A stretch of 64,000 nucleotides of DNA from Actinomadura rubteroloni (GTDB taxonomy: Bacteria > Actinomycetota > Actinomycetes > Streptosporangiales > Streptosporangiaceae), in contig NZ_MTBP01000001.1 in assembly GCF_002911665.1 (NCBI RefSeq), forward strand, positions 124,001 through 188,000, written 5' to 3'. The translations under genes and the position numbers were made by a program. The notes below the pieces were generated by a model that was given only the letters and a program-made list of their open reading frames with translations, was not told where the DNA came from and ran no database searches. Below, piece after piece: positions 1 through 8,232 of the stretch (position 1 is its first letter; every line of letters starts with the position of its first letter).

Positions 1-507
1 GTCATCCTTCTCGTTCTCGCGGTCCTCGTCCTCCCGGCACTGATGCGATTCATCGTGCCGATGGTGGCGGCGGCCGGGGGCGGCGGCTCCGGCGTTCTCT
101 CTTCGATGGGAGGCGGCGCGGTGGCCACGGGAGCCCGGATGGTGCCGTCTTTCGGCGGCGGGGGCAGCGGGGGCGGCAAGTCCGGCTCACACGGTGCGGG
201 CGGCTCGGACGGTCAGGACGGCGGGAATCCCCGGGGAAGCAAGAACGCCTCCGGCCAGCCCGGCCAGCAAGGTCCCCAGGGGCAGGACGGACGGCAGGGC
301 CCGGACCCGAGCGGTTCCGGCGGCGGCCCGACGGGGAAGTCCGGCGGGCAGATGGGTCAGCACACGGCCCAGGGCGCGCAGATGGGCGGCCCGCACGGAG
401 CCGCGATCGGCGCCGCCATCGACGCGGGCAAGGCCGGAATCGGCATGATCCAGAAGATCGGCGAGGACGCGACCGGGGACGAGGGAGGCCCAAGTGGCAG
501 CCAATAA
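1..507 (+). CDS. C-terminal part of a conjugation-module membrane protein (VirB6/TrbL-like, partial)
   Basis: The frame is open from the first base, so the gene starts upstream of the window. The visible part begins with a hydrophobic stretch (VILLVLAVLVLPALMRFIV), the last membrane segment, and then becomes a Gly/Ser/Gln-rich soluble tail of about 130 residues with no motif. It overlaps the GTG of the next gene by 14 bp, which puts it in the same operon as the SCO6880-family, VirB4-like and VirD4-like genes. In actinobacterial conjugative elements a multi-pass protein with this kind of glycine-rich tail sits at this place, so a channel role is inferred. The tail alone cannot prove it. Confidence 0.55.
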   Translation, partial: VILLVLAVLVLPALMRFIVPMVAAAGGGGSGVLSSMGGGAVATGARMVPSFGGGGSGGGKSGSHGAGGSDGQDGGNPRGSKNASGQPGQQGPQGQDGRQGPDPSGSGGGPTGKSGGQMGQHTAQGAQMGGPHGAAIGAAIDAGKAGIGMIQKIGEDATGDEGGPSGSQ

Positions 508-1981
508 CCAGGCGGAGCGCACTTACGGCAACTGGCGCAAACCCCGATCACCGGGCCTGGGGCGACTGGGCCTGCTCGGCACCATGCTCCTGCTCGGCGG
601 ACTGATCTTCATCGTCCTGGCGATGATGTTCTTCGGGCTGATCCCCGCGCTCGTCGTCGCGCTGATCCTGGCGGCGATGCTGACGCCCTTGATGATCCAG
701 GACCGGCACGGCCGGACGGCGTTGCAAGCGGCCACTGCGCGCATCTCCTGGTGGCGGGGCCGTTCCAAGGGGCAGCATCTCTATCGGTCCGGCCCGTTGA
801 GCATCGTGGACCGGGGCTCGTGCCGGCTGCCCGGACTTCTCGCGCGGTCGAGGGCCGTCGACGCCTTGGACTCCTACGGTCAGCCGTTCGCGATGGTGAT
901 ACTGCCCCAGGTCGGCCACTACACGGTCGTGCTGGAGTGCGGGGCCGACGGCGCGGCGCTGGTGGACCAGGACCAGATCGACACGTGGGTCGCGTACTGG
1001 GGACAGTGGCTCGCGTCACTCTCGTTCGAGCCCGGGCTGGTCGGCGCGTCCGTCACCATCGAGACCGCTCCCGACCTCGGATACCGGCTGCGTCGCGAGG
1101 TGATGAGCAACGTCAGCGACCGGGCGCCCGAGTTGGCGCGCGAGGTGCTGGAACAGATCGTGGAGCAATACCCGGCCGGGTCGGCGCAGGTCAGCACGAG
1201 AGTCGCGCTCACCTACTCGGCCCTGCCGAAGCCCGGTGCCAAACGCCGGTCGCTGGAGGAGATGGCCCGGGAGATCGGTGCCCGCCTGCCGGGCCTGTCG
1301 CGCAACCTCGCGATGACGGGTGCGGGCAGCGCCCGCGCGATGGACACCCGGCAACTCGCCGAGGCCGTGCGAGTCGCCTACGACCCCGCCGCGCAGGCGC
1401 TGCTGGAGGACGCCCAGGATGAAACGCTCGATTGGAACGACGTCGGGCCGGTGGCGACGCAGGAACATTGGGACCACTACGTCCACGACTCTGGCGCTTC
1501 CATCACCTGGGGTATGTCGGACGCACCGCGCGGCGAGGTGCTCAGCAACGTCCTGACCGGCCTGGTCTCTCCTCACCAGGACATCCCGCGCAAGCGGGTG
1601 ACGTTCCTGTACCGGCCCTACGATCCGGGAACGGCCGCCACGCTCGTGGAACGCGACCGCAAGGACACACGGTTCCGGGTCAACAACCAGAACGCCGCCG
1701 CCCGCGACGCGATCGCGGTCGCCGCCGCCGACCAGACGGCGCGTGAAGAGGCGAAGGGCGCGGGGCTCGTCCGATTCGCGATGCTCGTCACGGCGACGGT
1801 CCATTCCACGGCCGACCTCGGCAGCGCTGCCGCGGCGATCGACACGCTCGCCCCGCCCGCACGGGTGCAGCTCCGCCGGATGTACGGCGCGCAGGCGTCC
1901 GCGTTCGCCGCCGCCCTCCCGCTCGGCGTCGTCCTTCCCACCCATCTGCAGGTGCCGGCGCTCGTCCGGGAGGCGCTGTGA
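494..1981 (+). CDS. SCO6880-family conjugation protein (PrgI-like N-terminus)
   Basis: A 495-residue protein with GTG start, preceded by GGGAGG five bases upstream. Residues about 25-70 form two adjacent membrane helices (LLGTMLLLGGLIFIVLAMMF, then LIPALVVALILAAMLTPLM), like PrgI/VirB3-type inner-membrane subunits. The rest is a long soluble alpha/beta region without a P-loop. This architecture and the gene order (before a VirB4-like and a VirD4-like ATPase) match the family named after Streptomyces SCO6880, found in actinobacterial conjugative elements. It likely pairs with the VirB4-like ATPase at the membrane, as PrgI and VirB4 domains do elsewhere; that pairing is inferred. Confidence 0.8.
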   Translation: MAANNQAERTYGNWRKPRSPGLGRLGLLGTMLLLGGLIFIVLAMMFFGLIPALVVALILAAMLTPLMIQDRHGRTALQAATARISWWRGRSKGQHLYRSGPLSIVDRGSCRLPGLLARSRAVDALDSYGQPFAMVILPQVGHYTVVLECGADGAALVDQDQIDTWVAYWGQWLASLSFEPGLVGASVTIETAPDLGYRLRREVMSNVSDRAPELAREVLEQIVEQYPAGSAQVSTRVALTYSALPKPGAKRRSLEEMAREIGARLPGLSRNLAMTGAGSARAMDTRQLAEAVRVAYDPAAQALLEDAQDETLDWNDVGPVATQEHWDHYVHDSGASITWGMSDAPRGEVLSNVLTGLVSPHQDIPRKRVTFLYRPYDPGTAATLVERDRKDTRFRVNNQNAAARDAIAVAAADQTAREEAKGAGLVRFAMLVTATVHSTADLGSAAAAIDTLAPPARVQLRRMYGAQASAFAAALPLGVVLPTHLQVPALVREAL

Positions 1982-3651
1982 GCGAGAAGACCTCGTCGAC
2001 CGACGACCGCGCGCCGGACGAGCCCGAAGCCGCGCCGCCGAGATCCCTCAAGCGGCAGCCGGTCGATCGCAGTGCCAGGGCGCGGCGGAAGGCTGCGCAG
2101 CAGGCGGCCCAGCGAGCCCGGGAGGAGCGGAAGGCCGAGCTCGCGGCGCGGCGAGCCGAGAACCGGGAGGGCGGACCGCGTCCCGGGCCACGTGGCTTCG
2201 CCGGCCGGGGCGGGGGCAGGTCCTCCTACGTCGAGGCTCCGCCCGAATGGCGCGGCACCACCGTCCAGGTGTGCGGGTTGTGGCCGTTCGGCGCGGGGTC
2301 GGGCACGCCGATGATCGGCGTGCCGGTCGGCCGTGAACTGGGCGGCGGCGCGGCGCTGTGCTGCGATCCGATCAGTTGGTTCCAGCGTGCGGGCCTGATC
2401 CACAATCCGAGTTGCCTGGTCCTCGGCAAGCCCGGGCTCGGCAAGTCGTCCCTGATCCGCCGGATGGTACTCGGCCTGACCGGGTTCGGGGTCTTCCCCA
2501 TGGTCCTCGGCGACCTCAAGCCGGACTACGTCGATCTGATCTCCGCCATGAACGGTCAGATCATCAAGCTCGGCCGCGGGCTCGGCTCGCTGAACGTGCT
2601 CGATCCGGGCGAGACCGCGGCAGCGGCGGCGAGACTGTCCGGCCGCGCGCGGGACAAGCTGGCCGCCGACGCGCATGGTCGTCGCCTCAACATGGTCTCG
2701 GCGCTCATGACCGTCCTGCGCGGCTCGCCGATCGCCGACACTGAACGCACGGCGCTCAACGCCGCCTTGCGCGTGCTGGACGAACGGCACCACGGCGTCC
2801 CGACCCTCCCTGACCTCATTCAGGTCATCGACCAGGGGGCTGAGCAGGTGCGCGCCGTCACGCTCGCCCGCGGCTCGGAGGACCGGTACCGCGCGGCCGT
2901 CGATCCGTTGCACGCCACGCTCCTCGGTCTGCTCGACGGGCCGATGGGCGAGACGTTCGCGCGTCCCACGACGACTCCGATCCGGCTCGACGCTCCCGGC
3001 GGGGTCTGTATCGACATCTCCGGCATCGACGACGCCGACGCCGAACTCCAAGCCGCCGTGCTGCTGGCGTGCTGGTCCGACGGCTTCGGTGCCGTCGAGG
3101 CCGCGCACGCGCTCGCCGACGAGGGCCTGGGCCCGCAACGGCACTTCTTCGTTGTGCTGGACGAGCTGTGGCGCGTCCTGCGCGCTGGGCGCGGCCTCGT
3201 GGACCGCGTGGACGCGCTCACCCGCCTCAACCGCCAGCGCGGCCTCGGCCAGGCGATGATCACGCACACGATGGCCGACCTGCTCGCGCTTCCCGACCCC
3301 GCCGATCAGATGAAGGCCAAGGGCTTCGCCGAGCGCGCGGGAATGGTGATCTGCGGCGGGTTGCCGATGTCGGAGATGGGTCCGCTGAACGAGGTGGTGC
3401 GCATGTCGGCGGCGGAGCAGAACATGATCGTGGACTGGTCCACGCCACCGTCGTGGGATCCGAACCTCAACCGGGACGGCGAACCGCCGGGACGGGGCAA
3501 GTTCCTCGTGAAGGTGGGCGGCCGTCCCGGAATCCCGTTCCACGTCGACTTCACGCCCGCCGAGCGCGACGTCAACGACACGAACAAGCGGTGGCTGAAC
3601 TCCAGCACCCGTGTCATCAGCACCGTCCCGCCCGTGGAGCCCGCGTCATGA
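1978..3651 (+). CDS. VirB4-like conjugation ATPase
   Basis: A 557-residue soluble ATPase with GTG start in a GTGA overlap with the previous gene and GGGAGG just upstream. The first 80 residues are charged and disordered. The Walker A motif GKPGLGKSS lies at residues 150-158, followed by a GDLKPDY segment, and Walker B is FFVVLDELWRVLRAG near residue 400. The layout is that of the VirB4/TraU-like ATPases that energise type IV secretion. It overlaps the coupling-protein gene (ATGA). Related 'ATP/GTP-binding protein' genes occupy this slot in actinobacterial ICEs. Function as the channel motor is inferred from family and context. Confidence 0.85.
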   Translation: MSEKTSSTDDRAPDEPEAAPPRSLKRQPVDRSARARRKAAQQAAQRAREERKAELAARRAENREGGPRPGPRGFAGRGGGRSSYVEAPPEWRGTTVQVCGLWPFGAGSGTPMIGVPVGRELGGGAALCCDPISWFQRAGLIHNPSCLVLGKPGLGKSSLIRRMVLGLTGFGVFPMVLGDLKPDYVDLISAMNGQIIKLGRGLGSLNVLDPGETAAAAARLSGRARDKLAADAHGRRLNMVSALMTVLRGSPIADTERTALNAALRVLDERHHGVPTLPDLIQVIDQGAEQVRAVTLARGSEDRYRAAVDPLHATLLGLLDGPMGETFARPTTTPIRLDAPGGVCIDISGIDDADAELQAAVLLACWSDGFGAVEAAHALADEGLGPQRHFFVVLDELWRVLRAGRGLVDRVDALTRLNRQRGLGQAMITHTMADLLALPDPADQMKAKGFAERAGMVICGGLPMSEMGPLNEVVRMSAAEQNMIVDWSTPPSWDPNLNRDGEPPGRGKFLVKVGGRPGIPFHVDFTPAERDVNDTNKRWLNSSTRVISTVPPVEPAS

Positions 3652-5393
3652 GCGCCCCGCGCCGACGGAGCGGACCACCCGACATCGTCCCCTATGTCGT
3701 TCTCGCGGGACTCGGCCTTCTCGTGGCCATCGCCGTTTCGCTCTGGGGTTCGGTCAAGCTGAGCCATGCCGTGGCCGACGGTCCCGCGCCCACGTCCGGC
3801 AACCCGGTCACGTTCCTGCTGCTGACGGTGACCGGACGGGCTCCGCTGCCCGCCGGGAGCGCGCTGGTCTTCCTCGCGGTGGAATTCGTGCTGCTCGCCG
3901 CCGCGGCGTTCGCGGTGTTCCGTCTGGTGCGCCGACCGCGGCGAGGAAGCCGGGTGGACGTCGCGGCCCGGCACATGGCCAACCGCGCGGACCTGCAGGC
4001 GTTCAGCCGTGAGGGCGCGGCGGCGACGGCCCGCCGACTCGGTGCGCGAACGGAATCGCCGGGGGTGCTCATCGGCCGGGCCGTCAGCACAGGTCAGGAG
4101 GTCTACGGCTCGTTCGAGGACATGCACGTCGACATCTGGGGCCCTCGGACGGGCAAGACGACCTCGCGCGCCATCCCTGCCATCCTCGACGCGCCGGGCG
4201 CCGTTCTCGTGACGTCGAACAAGCGTGACGTGGTCGACGCGACACGGCTTCCCCGTGAGCAGGCGGGGGACGTATGGGTCTTCGACCCGCAGCAGATCGT
4301 CGGCGAAAGCCCCGACTGGTGGTGGAACCCCCTGTCCTACGTCGTGGACGTGGACACCGCGACCCGTCTGGCGGCCGTGTTCTCCGCCTACGGCCGCGAT
4401 CCCGGCGCGAAGACCGACTCCTACTTCGACCCGGAAGGGGAGGCGCTACTGGCCTGGATGCTCCTGGCGGCCTCCGAGGGCGGGGAACCCATCACGACCG
4501 TGTACCGGTGGCTGTCCGACGTCACCGACGCCACGCCCGTCGACATCTTGTCCGGCGCCGGGCACGAACTGCCCGCCGAACACGTCCAGGGCGTCATCAA
4601 CTATCCGGACAAGCAGCGAGGCGGAATCTACGGCACCGCCCGCAAGAGTGTTGGATGCCTGGTGAACCCGGCCGTCACGCGCTGGGTGACTCCCGACCCG
4701 AGCCGGCCGGACCGGCCGCAGTTCGACCCCGAAGCGTTCGCGCGCGGCGGCGGCACCCTTTACTCGCTGTCCCGTGAGGGACGAGGAACTGCTGGTCCAC
4801 TGGTCACCGGACTCACCGTCGCGACGATCGAAGCGGCCGAGGCCCAGGCCACGACGTCGCCGGCCGGCCGGCTGCCCGTGCCGATGATCGGTGTCTTGGA
4901 CGAGGCCGCCAACGTATGCCGCTGGCGGGACCTTCCCGACCTGTACTCGCATTACGGCAGCCGGGGGATCGTCCTCATGACGATTCTCCAGTCGTGGGCG
5001 CAAGGCGTCGAGGTGTGGGGCGAACACGGGATCGCCAAGTTGTGGTCCAGCGCCAATATCCGCGTCTATGGTGGGGGCGTCTCCGACTCCAAGTTCCTCG
5101 GCGACCTCGTCCAGTTCATCGGCGAGTACGAGCCGGTCACCTATTCGACGACGGTGCAGTCCGGCCGGGGGCAGCATTCCCACTCGACCAGCGCGTCCAC
5201 GAAAGCCGAGAAGATCCTGGATGTCGCGGACTTGTTCGCCATGCCCCGCGGCCGGGCGCTGGTGCTCCCCTCCGGCGCTCCGCCGGTCCTCGTGAAGACG
5301 CTGCCATGGCAGGCCGGACCGCACGCCGACACCGTGAACGCATCACTCGCACGCTACGCACCCAGCGACGACACGCCCGAGGCCAGCTCATGA
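3648..5393 (+). CDS. Type IV coupling protein (VirD4/TraG family)
   Basis: A 581-residue inner-membrane ATPase that would recruit DNA to the conjugation channel. Two N-terminal membrane helices are visible (IVPYVVLAGLGLLVAIAVSL, and ALVFLAVEFVLLAAAAFAVF). Walker A GPRTGKTT is at residues 165-172 and Walker B is in VLDEAANVCRWRDLPDL, followed by a TraG-type RGIVLMTILQSWAQG block. The ATG overlaps the TGA of the VirB4-like gene, so upstream in-frame codons inside that gene are not used. It overlaps the following DUF4913 gene by ATGA. The length and order of motifs are normal for TraG/VirD4 proteins. Confidence 0.9.
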   Translation: MSAPRRRSGPPDIVPYVVLAGLGLLVAIAVSLWGSVKLSHAVADGPAPTSGNPVTFLLLTVTGRAPLPAGSALVFLAVEFVLLAAAAFAVFRLVRRPRRGSRVDVAARHMANRADLQAFSREGAAATARRLGARTESPGVLIGRAVSTGQEVYGSFEDMHVDIWGPRTGKTTSRAIPAILDAPGAVLVTSNKRDVVDATRLPREQAGDVWVFDPQQIVGESPDWWWNPLSYVVDVDTATRLAAVFSAYGRDPGAKTDSYFDPEGEALLAWMLLAASEGGEPITTVYRWLSDVTDATPVDILSGAGHELPAEHVQGVINYPDKQRGGIYGTARKSVGCLVNPAVTRWVTPDPSRPDRPQFDPEAFARGGGTLYSLSREGRGTAGPLVTGLTVATIEAAEAQATTSPAGRLPVPMIGVLDEAANVCRWRDLPDLYSHYGSRGIVLMTILQSWAQGVEVWGEHGIAKLWSSANIRVYGGGVSDSKFLGDLVQFIGEYEPVTYSTTVQSGRGQHSHSTSASTKAEKILDVADLFAMPRGRALVLPSGAPPVLVKTLPWQAGPHADTVNASLARYAPSDDTPEASS

Positions 5394-5845
5394 GCGCTTC
5401 CCTCGCCGACGCCGGCCCGGACGGTCCGGACGCCTGGGCATCCGACACAGCGGAACCCGAACCGTTGTTCTCCAACCCCGAGGAGTTCGTCGTCGAGTTC
5501 CTCTCTCCGTTGATCCAGCGGCGCCTCGGCGGTTCGTACACCTGGTGCCCCCGCTGGTGGGCGCACGCCGAAGGGCTGCTGCGGATCACCGCCCTGTGGG
5601 AGACCTGGGAACATTTCCGTTATGAAGGCGCGCTCGGGATGTCGACCTGGCTGCTGCATCACGCCGATCCGCACCTCGCCGTCCTGCTGAGCAAGGACAA
5701 CGGCCCGTTCTCCTCCTGCAAACCCGACCGGCACGTCGCACTGCCGCCGCTCCCCCATGAGCCGGCCCCCGACGGCATGTGGATGGCCGCCGCTTTCAGC
5801 GACTCCAGACCGGACGGAATGGACGTGAACTCGTCAGAATCATAG
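5390..5845 (+). CDS. DUF4913 domain protein of the conjugation operon
   Basis: A 151-residue soluble protein whose ATG overlaps the coupling-protein stop. Its core (residues about 30-110) is rich in tryptophan and histidine, with the segments YTWCPRWWAHAEGLLRITAL, WETWEHFR and STWLLHHADPHLAVL, diagnostic of DUF4913. Members typically sit directly behind the VirD4-like gene in actinobacterial integrative elements. The biochemical role is unknown. The acidic N-terminus (PDAWASDTAEPEP) could be a contact region, but this is speculation. Confidence 0.85.
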   Translation: MSASLADAGPDGPDAWASDTAEPEPLFSNPEEFVVEFLSPLIQRRLGGSYTWCPRWWAHAEGLLRITALWETWEHFRYEGALGMSTWLLHHADPHLAVLLSKDNGPFSSCKPDRHVALPPLPHEPAPDGMWMAAAFSDSRPDGMDVNSSES

Positions 5846-5926
5846 GATGACATGCGGTAAAGAGGCCACGAGCGATCATCCATCAGCCCTCTCCAGATCA
5901 ACGGAAGACTGAAAGGAATTCACTAT

Positions 5927-6317
5927 ATGACGGAGCCAGGCGATCAGCGAGAAGGGCGAACCGAGGCAGCCGAAGTCCAGCGGCTTCGCGAAGATCGACG
6001 AGCCCTCGCCGAACTCGGCGCCGCGCTTCCGGAAACTGCGCTGGCACGCTACGCCGAACAGTTCGGAGACCCTGAGGCATGGCCGGAAGACCTTCTGGGC
6101 ACCCCGTCATCAACAGGGCGACGGCGCAAGCATCTCCGATCCGCGTCTCAAGACCCTGCTCGCCTCGTTCGTGCTCAAAGTCGATCGGCCCCTCAACCGG
6201 CGTCTGACGGCGGCCCTGGAGGGTCGCGGACTCAGCTTCGCCGAGGCCCTTTCGACCTGGCAGAACCTGGCCGGAGGCGACGACTCACAGGTGAGCAGTA
6301 TCAACGTTCGATCATGA
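5927..6317 (+). pseudogene. Small conjugative-element gene with an apparent frameshift
   Basis: An ATG with AAAGGA eight bases upstream opens a frame with a helical, acidic N-terminal part (ALAELGAALPETALARYAEQ). After about position 6115 this frame turns into Arg/Pro-rich nonsense, while the +1 frame becomes protein-like (DPRLKTLLASFVLKVDRPLN, then LSFAEALSTWQNLAGG) up to TGA at 6315-6317. Dropping one G of the GGG at 6116-6118 joins the two into one protein of about 129 residues. I do not recognise the family. Either the gene is broken, the read has a one-base insertion, or a programmed shift occurs; the first two are likelier. Confidence 0.5.
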
Positions 6318-6342
6318 AGTTCGCCGGGGACGGGCAACCGTT

Positions 6343-6382
6343 CCCGGCAGAGGAACGCTGGCGTGAGCGTTCCTCTGCCGGG
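6343..6382. terminator. Long perfect hairpin between convergent genes
   Basis: A perfect 17-bp inverted repeat (6343-6359 with 6366-6382) with a 6-base loop. It lies between the end of the small rightward gene (6317) and the end of the leftward gene at 6592. No T-tract follows, as is common for hairpin terminators in GC-rich actinomycetes. Its position suggests it stops transcription from both sides. Confidence 0.6.
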
Positions 6383-6591
6383 CGGCAGATCAGTCGGCGA
6401 CGCCTCTGCGAAGCCGGGCGAGACGCCGCCGCCTACGGCCGTTTCCCGGTCGCGCGATGACGCCGCCCGGTACCGCTTTGCCAATCCCGTTCCGGTCGGT
6501 GCACACGCACGGGTGCTCAGCGATCTTCGTGCGACGCCCGCGTACTCGTCCGCCATCGAGCGCCCGTGCCGCGTCCGCGACCCGAAAGCAT

Positions 6592-7716
6592 TCAGCGTTC
6601 AGGCGAGGGCGTTCGAGTGAAAGTGCGGCCTTGGCTCGGCGCTCCGGCGGGCGCAACCCTGCCGCGTAGTGCGGCGGCCCGGCGGAGGCGGGCGCCCACG
6701 TTTGCGGGGAAGCCCTTGCCAGCGACGCGGACCGCGGCACGCGGCTCGTCGTCCAAGCCCTCGATCACCGCCGCCGCCGCGCGGTCCTGGTCCGCCGCCT
6801 CACGCAGGTCCGCCGCGAATCTGCGCTGCTCCTCGACCTGGACTCTTCCTGCCTCCTCTGCGCCCATGCCCCGGTTGTCCGCGTCCAGTCGACCGGTGAC
6901 GTCGTCCCGCCGTTCGGACTCGGCGTCCTCACCACGGGATCGACGCCACAGGCCGTTGGCGACCGCACGATGGGTCGTGGCGGGCGACGCGGAGAGCGGT
7001 ACGTCGACGCCGAACTCACGGCGCATCCCGTCGCGCAAGACCTCCAGGCCGTCATCTCGGCCGGCGTCGGGCGGCCAGGCGCCGACGTGCTCCCACAACT
7101 TCCCGGCTTCTTCCGGAGAGGGCCGTTGCCATCGCCCTTCGTCCAGTTCCCAGCGAAGCGCGGCGATCCGGTCGCGAGGTTCTCGGTCGTCGCGATCCGG
7201 GTCGCTCTCGGAGGCGCGCGGGTCATGGTCGGGGCCATTCAGAACCGAACCCTCGAGCTCCGGGCCGTTCACGTCCGGGTCGTCGCGCCCGGCGCCATCC
7301 CGGTCTGGGCCGCGGTCCGGCAGTTCATCGACGTCGATGCCGTACCGATCGGCGATCTCCTCACGCATGTGCTGCCGCGCCGCTTCCGCGACGGGATACT
7401 CCAGGCGCGCCCATCGATCGCACGCGTCCCAGGCACGGGCGATGTCGTCGGACTCGGCCCGCTCCCAAAAGCGGTCGTCCCACACCTGTTCCCAGGCGGG
7501 CCGGTCCTTGCGGTACTGCCTCTCGTCCGCCGATCTGCCGGGACGTGCGCGGTCCGGGTCGCGAGGGTCGGGGTTTCTCCGCCGGGAGCGTCGCAGGTCA
7601 CGAGAGCCGATGGCCTGCCGAGCGGAGCGTATGAGGGCCCGCAATTCCGCCGCCGCTTCGCTCAGAAACTCCGATTGCGGTTCGGAGGCATAGTCGATGA
7701 TGGTCTTATCGCTCAT
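6592..7716 (-). CDS. Highly charged hypothetical protein of the conjugative element
   Basis: A 374-residue protein with ATG start and a GAGAG ribosome site seven bases upstream. It has no membrane segment or signal peptide. Residues 40-75 and 135-185 are Arg/Asp-rich low-complexity linkers; between and after them are helical blocks (RPAWEQVWDDRFWERAESDD, REEIADRYGIDVDELPDRGP, ELDEGRWQRPSPEEAGKLWE) and a C-terminal acidic coiled stretch around QVEEQRRFAADLREAADQDR. I do not recognise the family. Convergence with the conjugation operon and its GC/codon style suggest it belongs to the element, perhaps as an accessory DNA-processing factor, but no catalytic motif supports this. Confidence 0.72.
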   Translation of the reverse strand: MSDKTIIDYASEPQSEFLSEAAAELRALIRSARQAIGSRDLRRSRRRNPDPRDPDRARPGRSADERQYRKDRPAWEQVWDDRFWERAESDDIARAWDACDRWARLEYPVAEAARQHMREEIADRYGIDVDELPDRGPDRDGAGRDDPDVNGPELEGSVLNGPDHDPRASESDPDRDDREPRDRIAALRWELDEGRWQRPSPEEAGKLWEHVGAWPPDAGRDDGLEVLRDGMRREFGVDVPLSASPATTHRAVANGLWRRSRGEDAESERRDDVTGRLDADNRGMGAEEAGRVQVEEQRRFAADLREAADQDRAAAAVIEGLDDEPRAAVRVAGKGFPANVGARLRRAAALRGRVAPAGAPSQGRTFTRTPSPER

Positions 7717-7899
7717 CGGCTTCTCTCGATTCTGCGGGGGCCGACCGTCCAGTGCCTACGCTCGAACTTCGGCAAGGATAACGGTCATCGACAGTTTTTC
7801 GCCAGCGACCTTCGGTGGGGCGCCCGCACGGATAGTTCTGCGATCGTTCCGAAATCATTCCGGCCCGTGAGGCGAAAATCTCGGTGTCGGCGATCATGA

Positions 7900-8124
7900 C
7901 CCGACGCGTCGGGCGAGGTGGACGTCTCGGGCGGCCACCAGTTCCGCCTCATCGAGACCGACCCGGACAACGGCTACGCCACCAGCAAGACCTATCCCGT
8001 CCGCACGGGCTCCGGCACGTTCGTCGGCGTCTGCGACTCGCGCCAGCACCTCTACGTCGAACTCCATCCCACCGCCGACGGCGAGGCGAACGTCTCGGCG
8101 AAAGCGCAGTACTGGCACCGCTGA
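7900..8124 (+). pseudogene. C-terminal remnant of a beta-rich protein
   Basis: An open stretch after an in-frame TGA (7897-7899) encodes a plausible protein end: GGHQFRLIETDPDNGYATSK, then TFVGVCDSRQHLYVELHP and AKAQYWHR before the stop. There is no credible ribosome site; the only early start is GTG at 7918. The text reads like the last strands of a secreted beta-domain whose front part is missing. It begins exactly beside the palindrome CCGACGCGTCGG (7901-7912). The simplest reading is a gene cut when the adjacent conjugative element arrived or decayed. The 180 bases before it (7717-7899) show no gene. Confidence 0.4.
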
Positions 8125-8232
8125 CCCGGCCCGGGGTGGCTCTAGAACCACCCCCGGAAGTGTCATGCGCGGCACCCGGAACCGGGGCGCAGAGCCATCG
8201 TGCCGACGCGTCCGCGTTTCTAGGTTCGACGC

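Noticed and set aside
1016..3543. Long open frames antisense to the conjugation genes
   Set aside because: They follow the GC-rich third-position pattern of the real genes, are Arg/Pro-rich and have no motifs or ribosome sites.
7720..7900. Possible tRNA or attachment site at the element border
   Set aside because: No cloverleaf or GTTCGANTC T-loop could be found; the nearest match lacks pairing stems.
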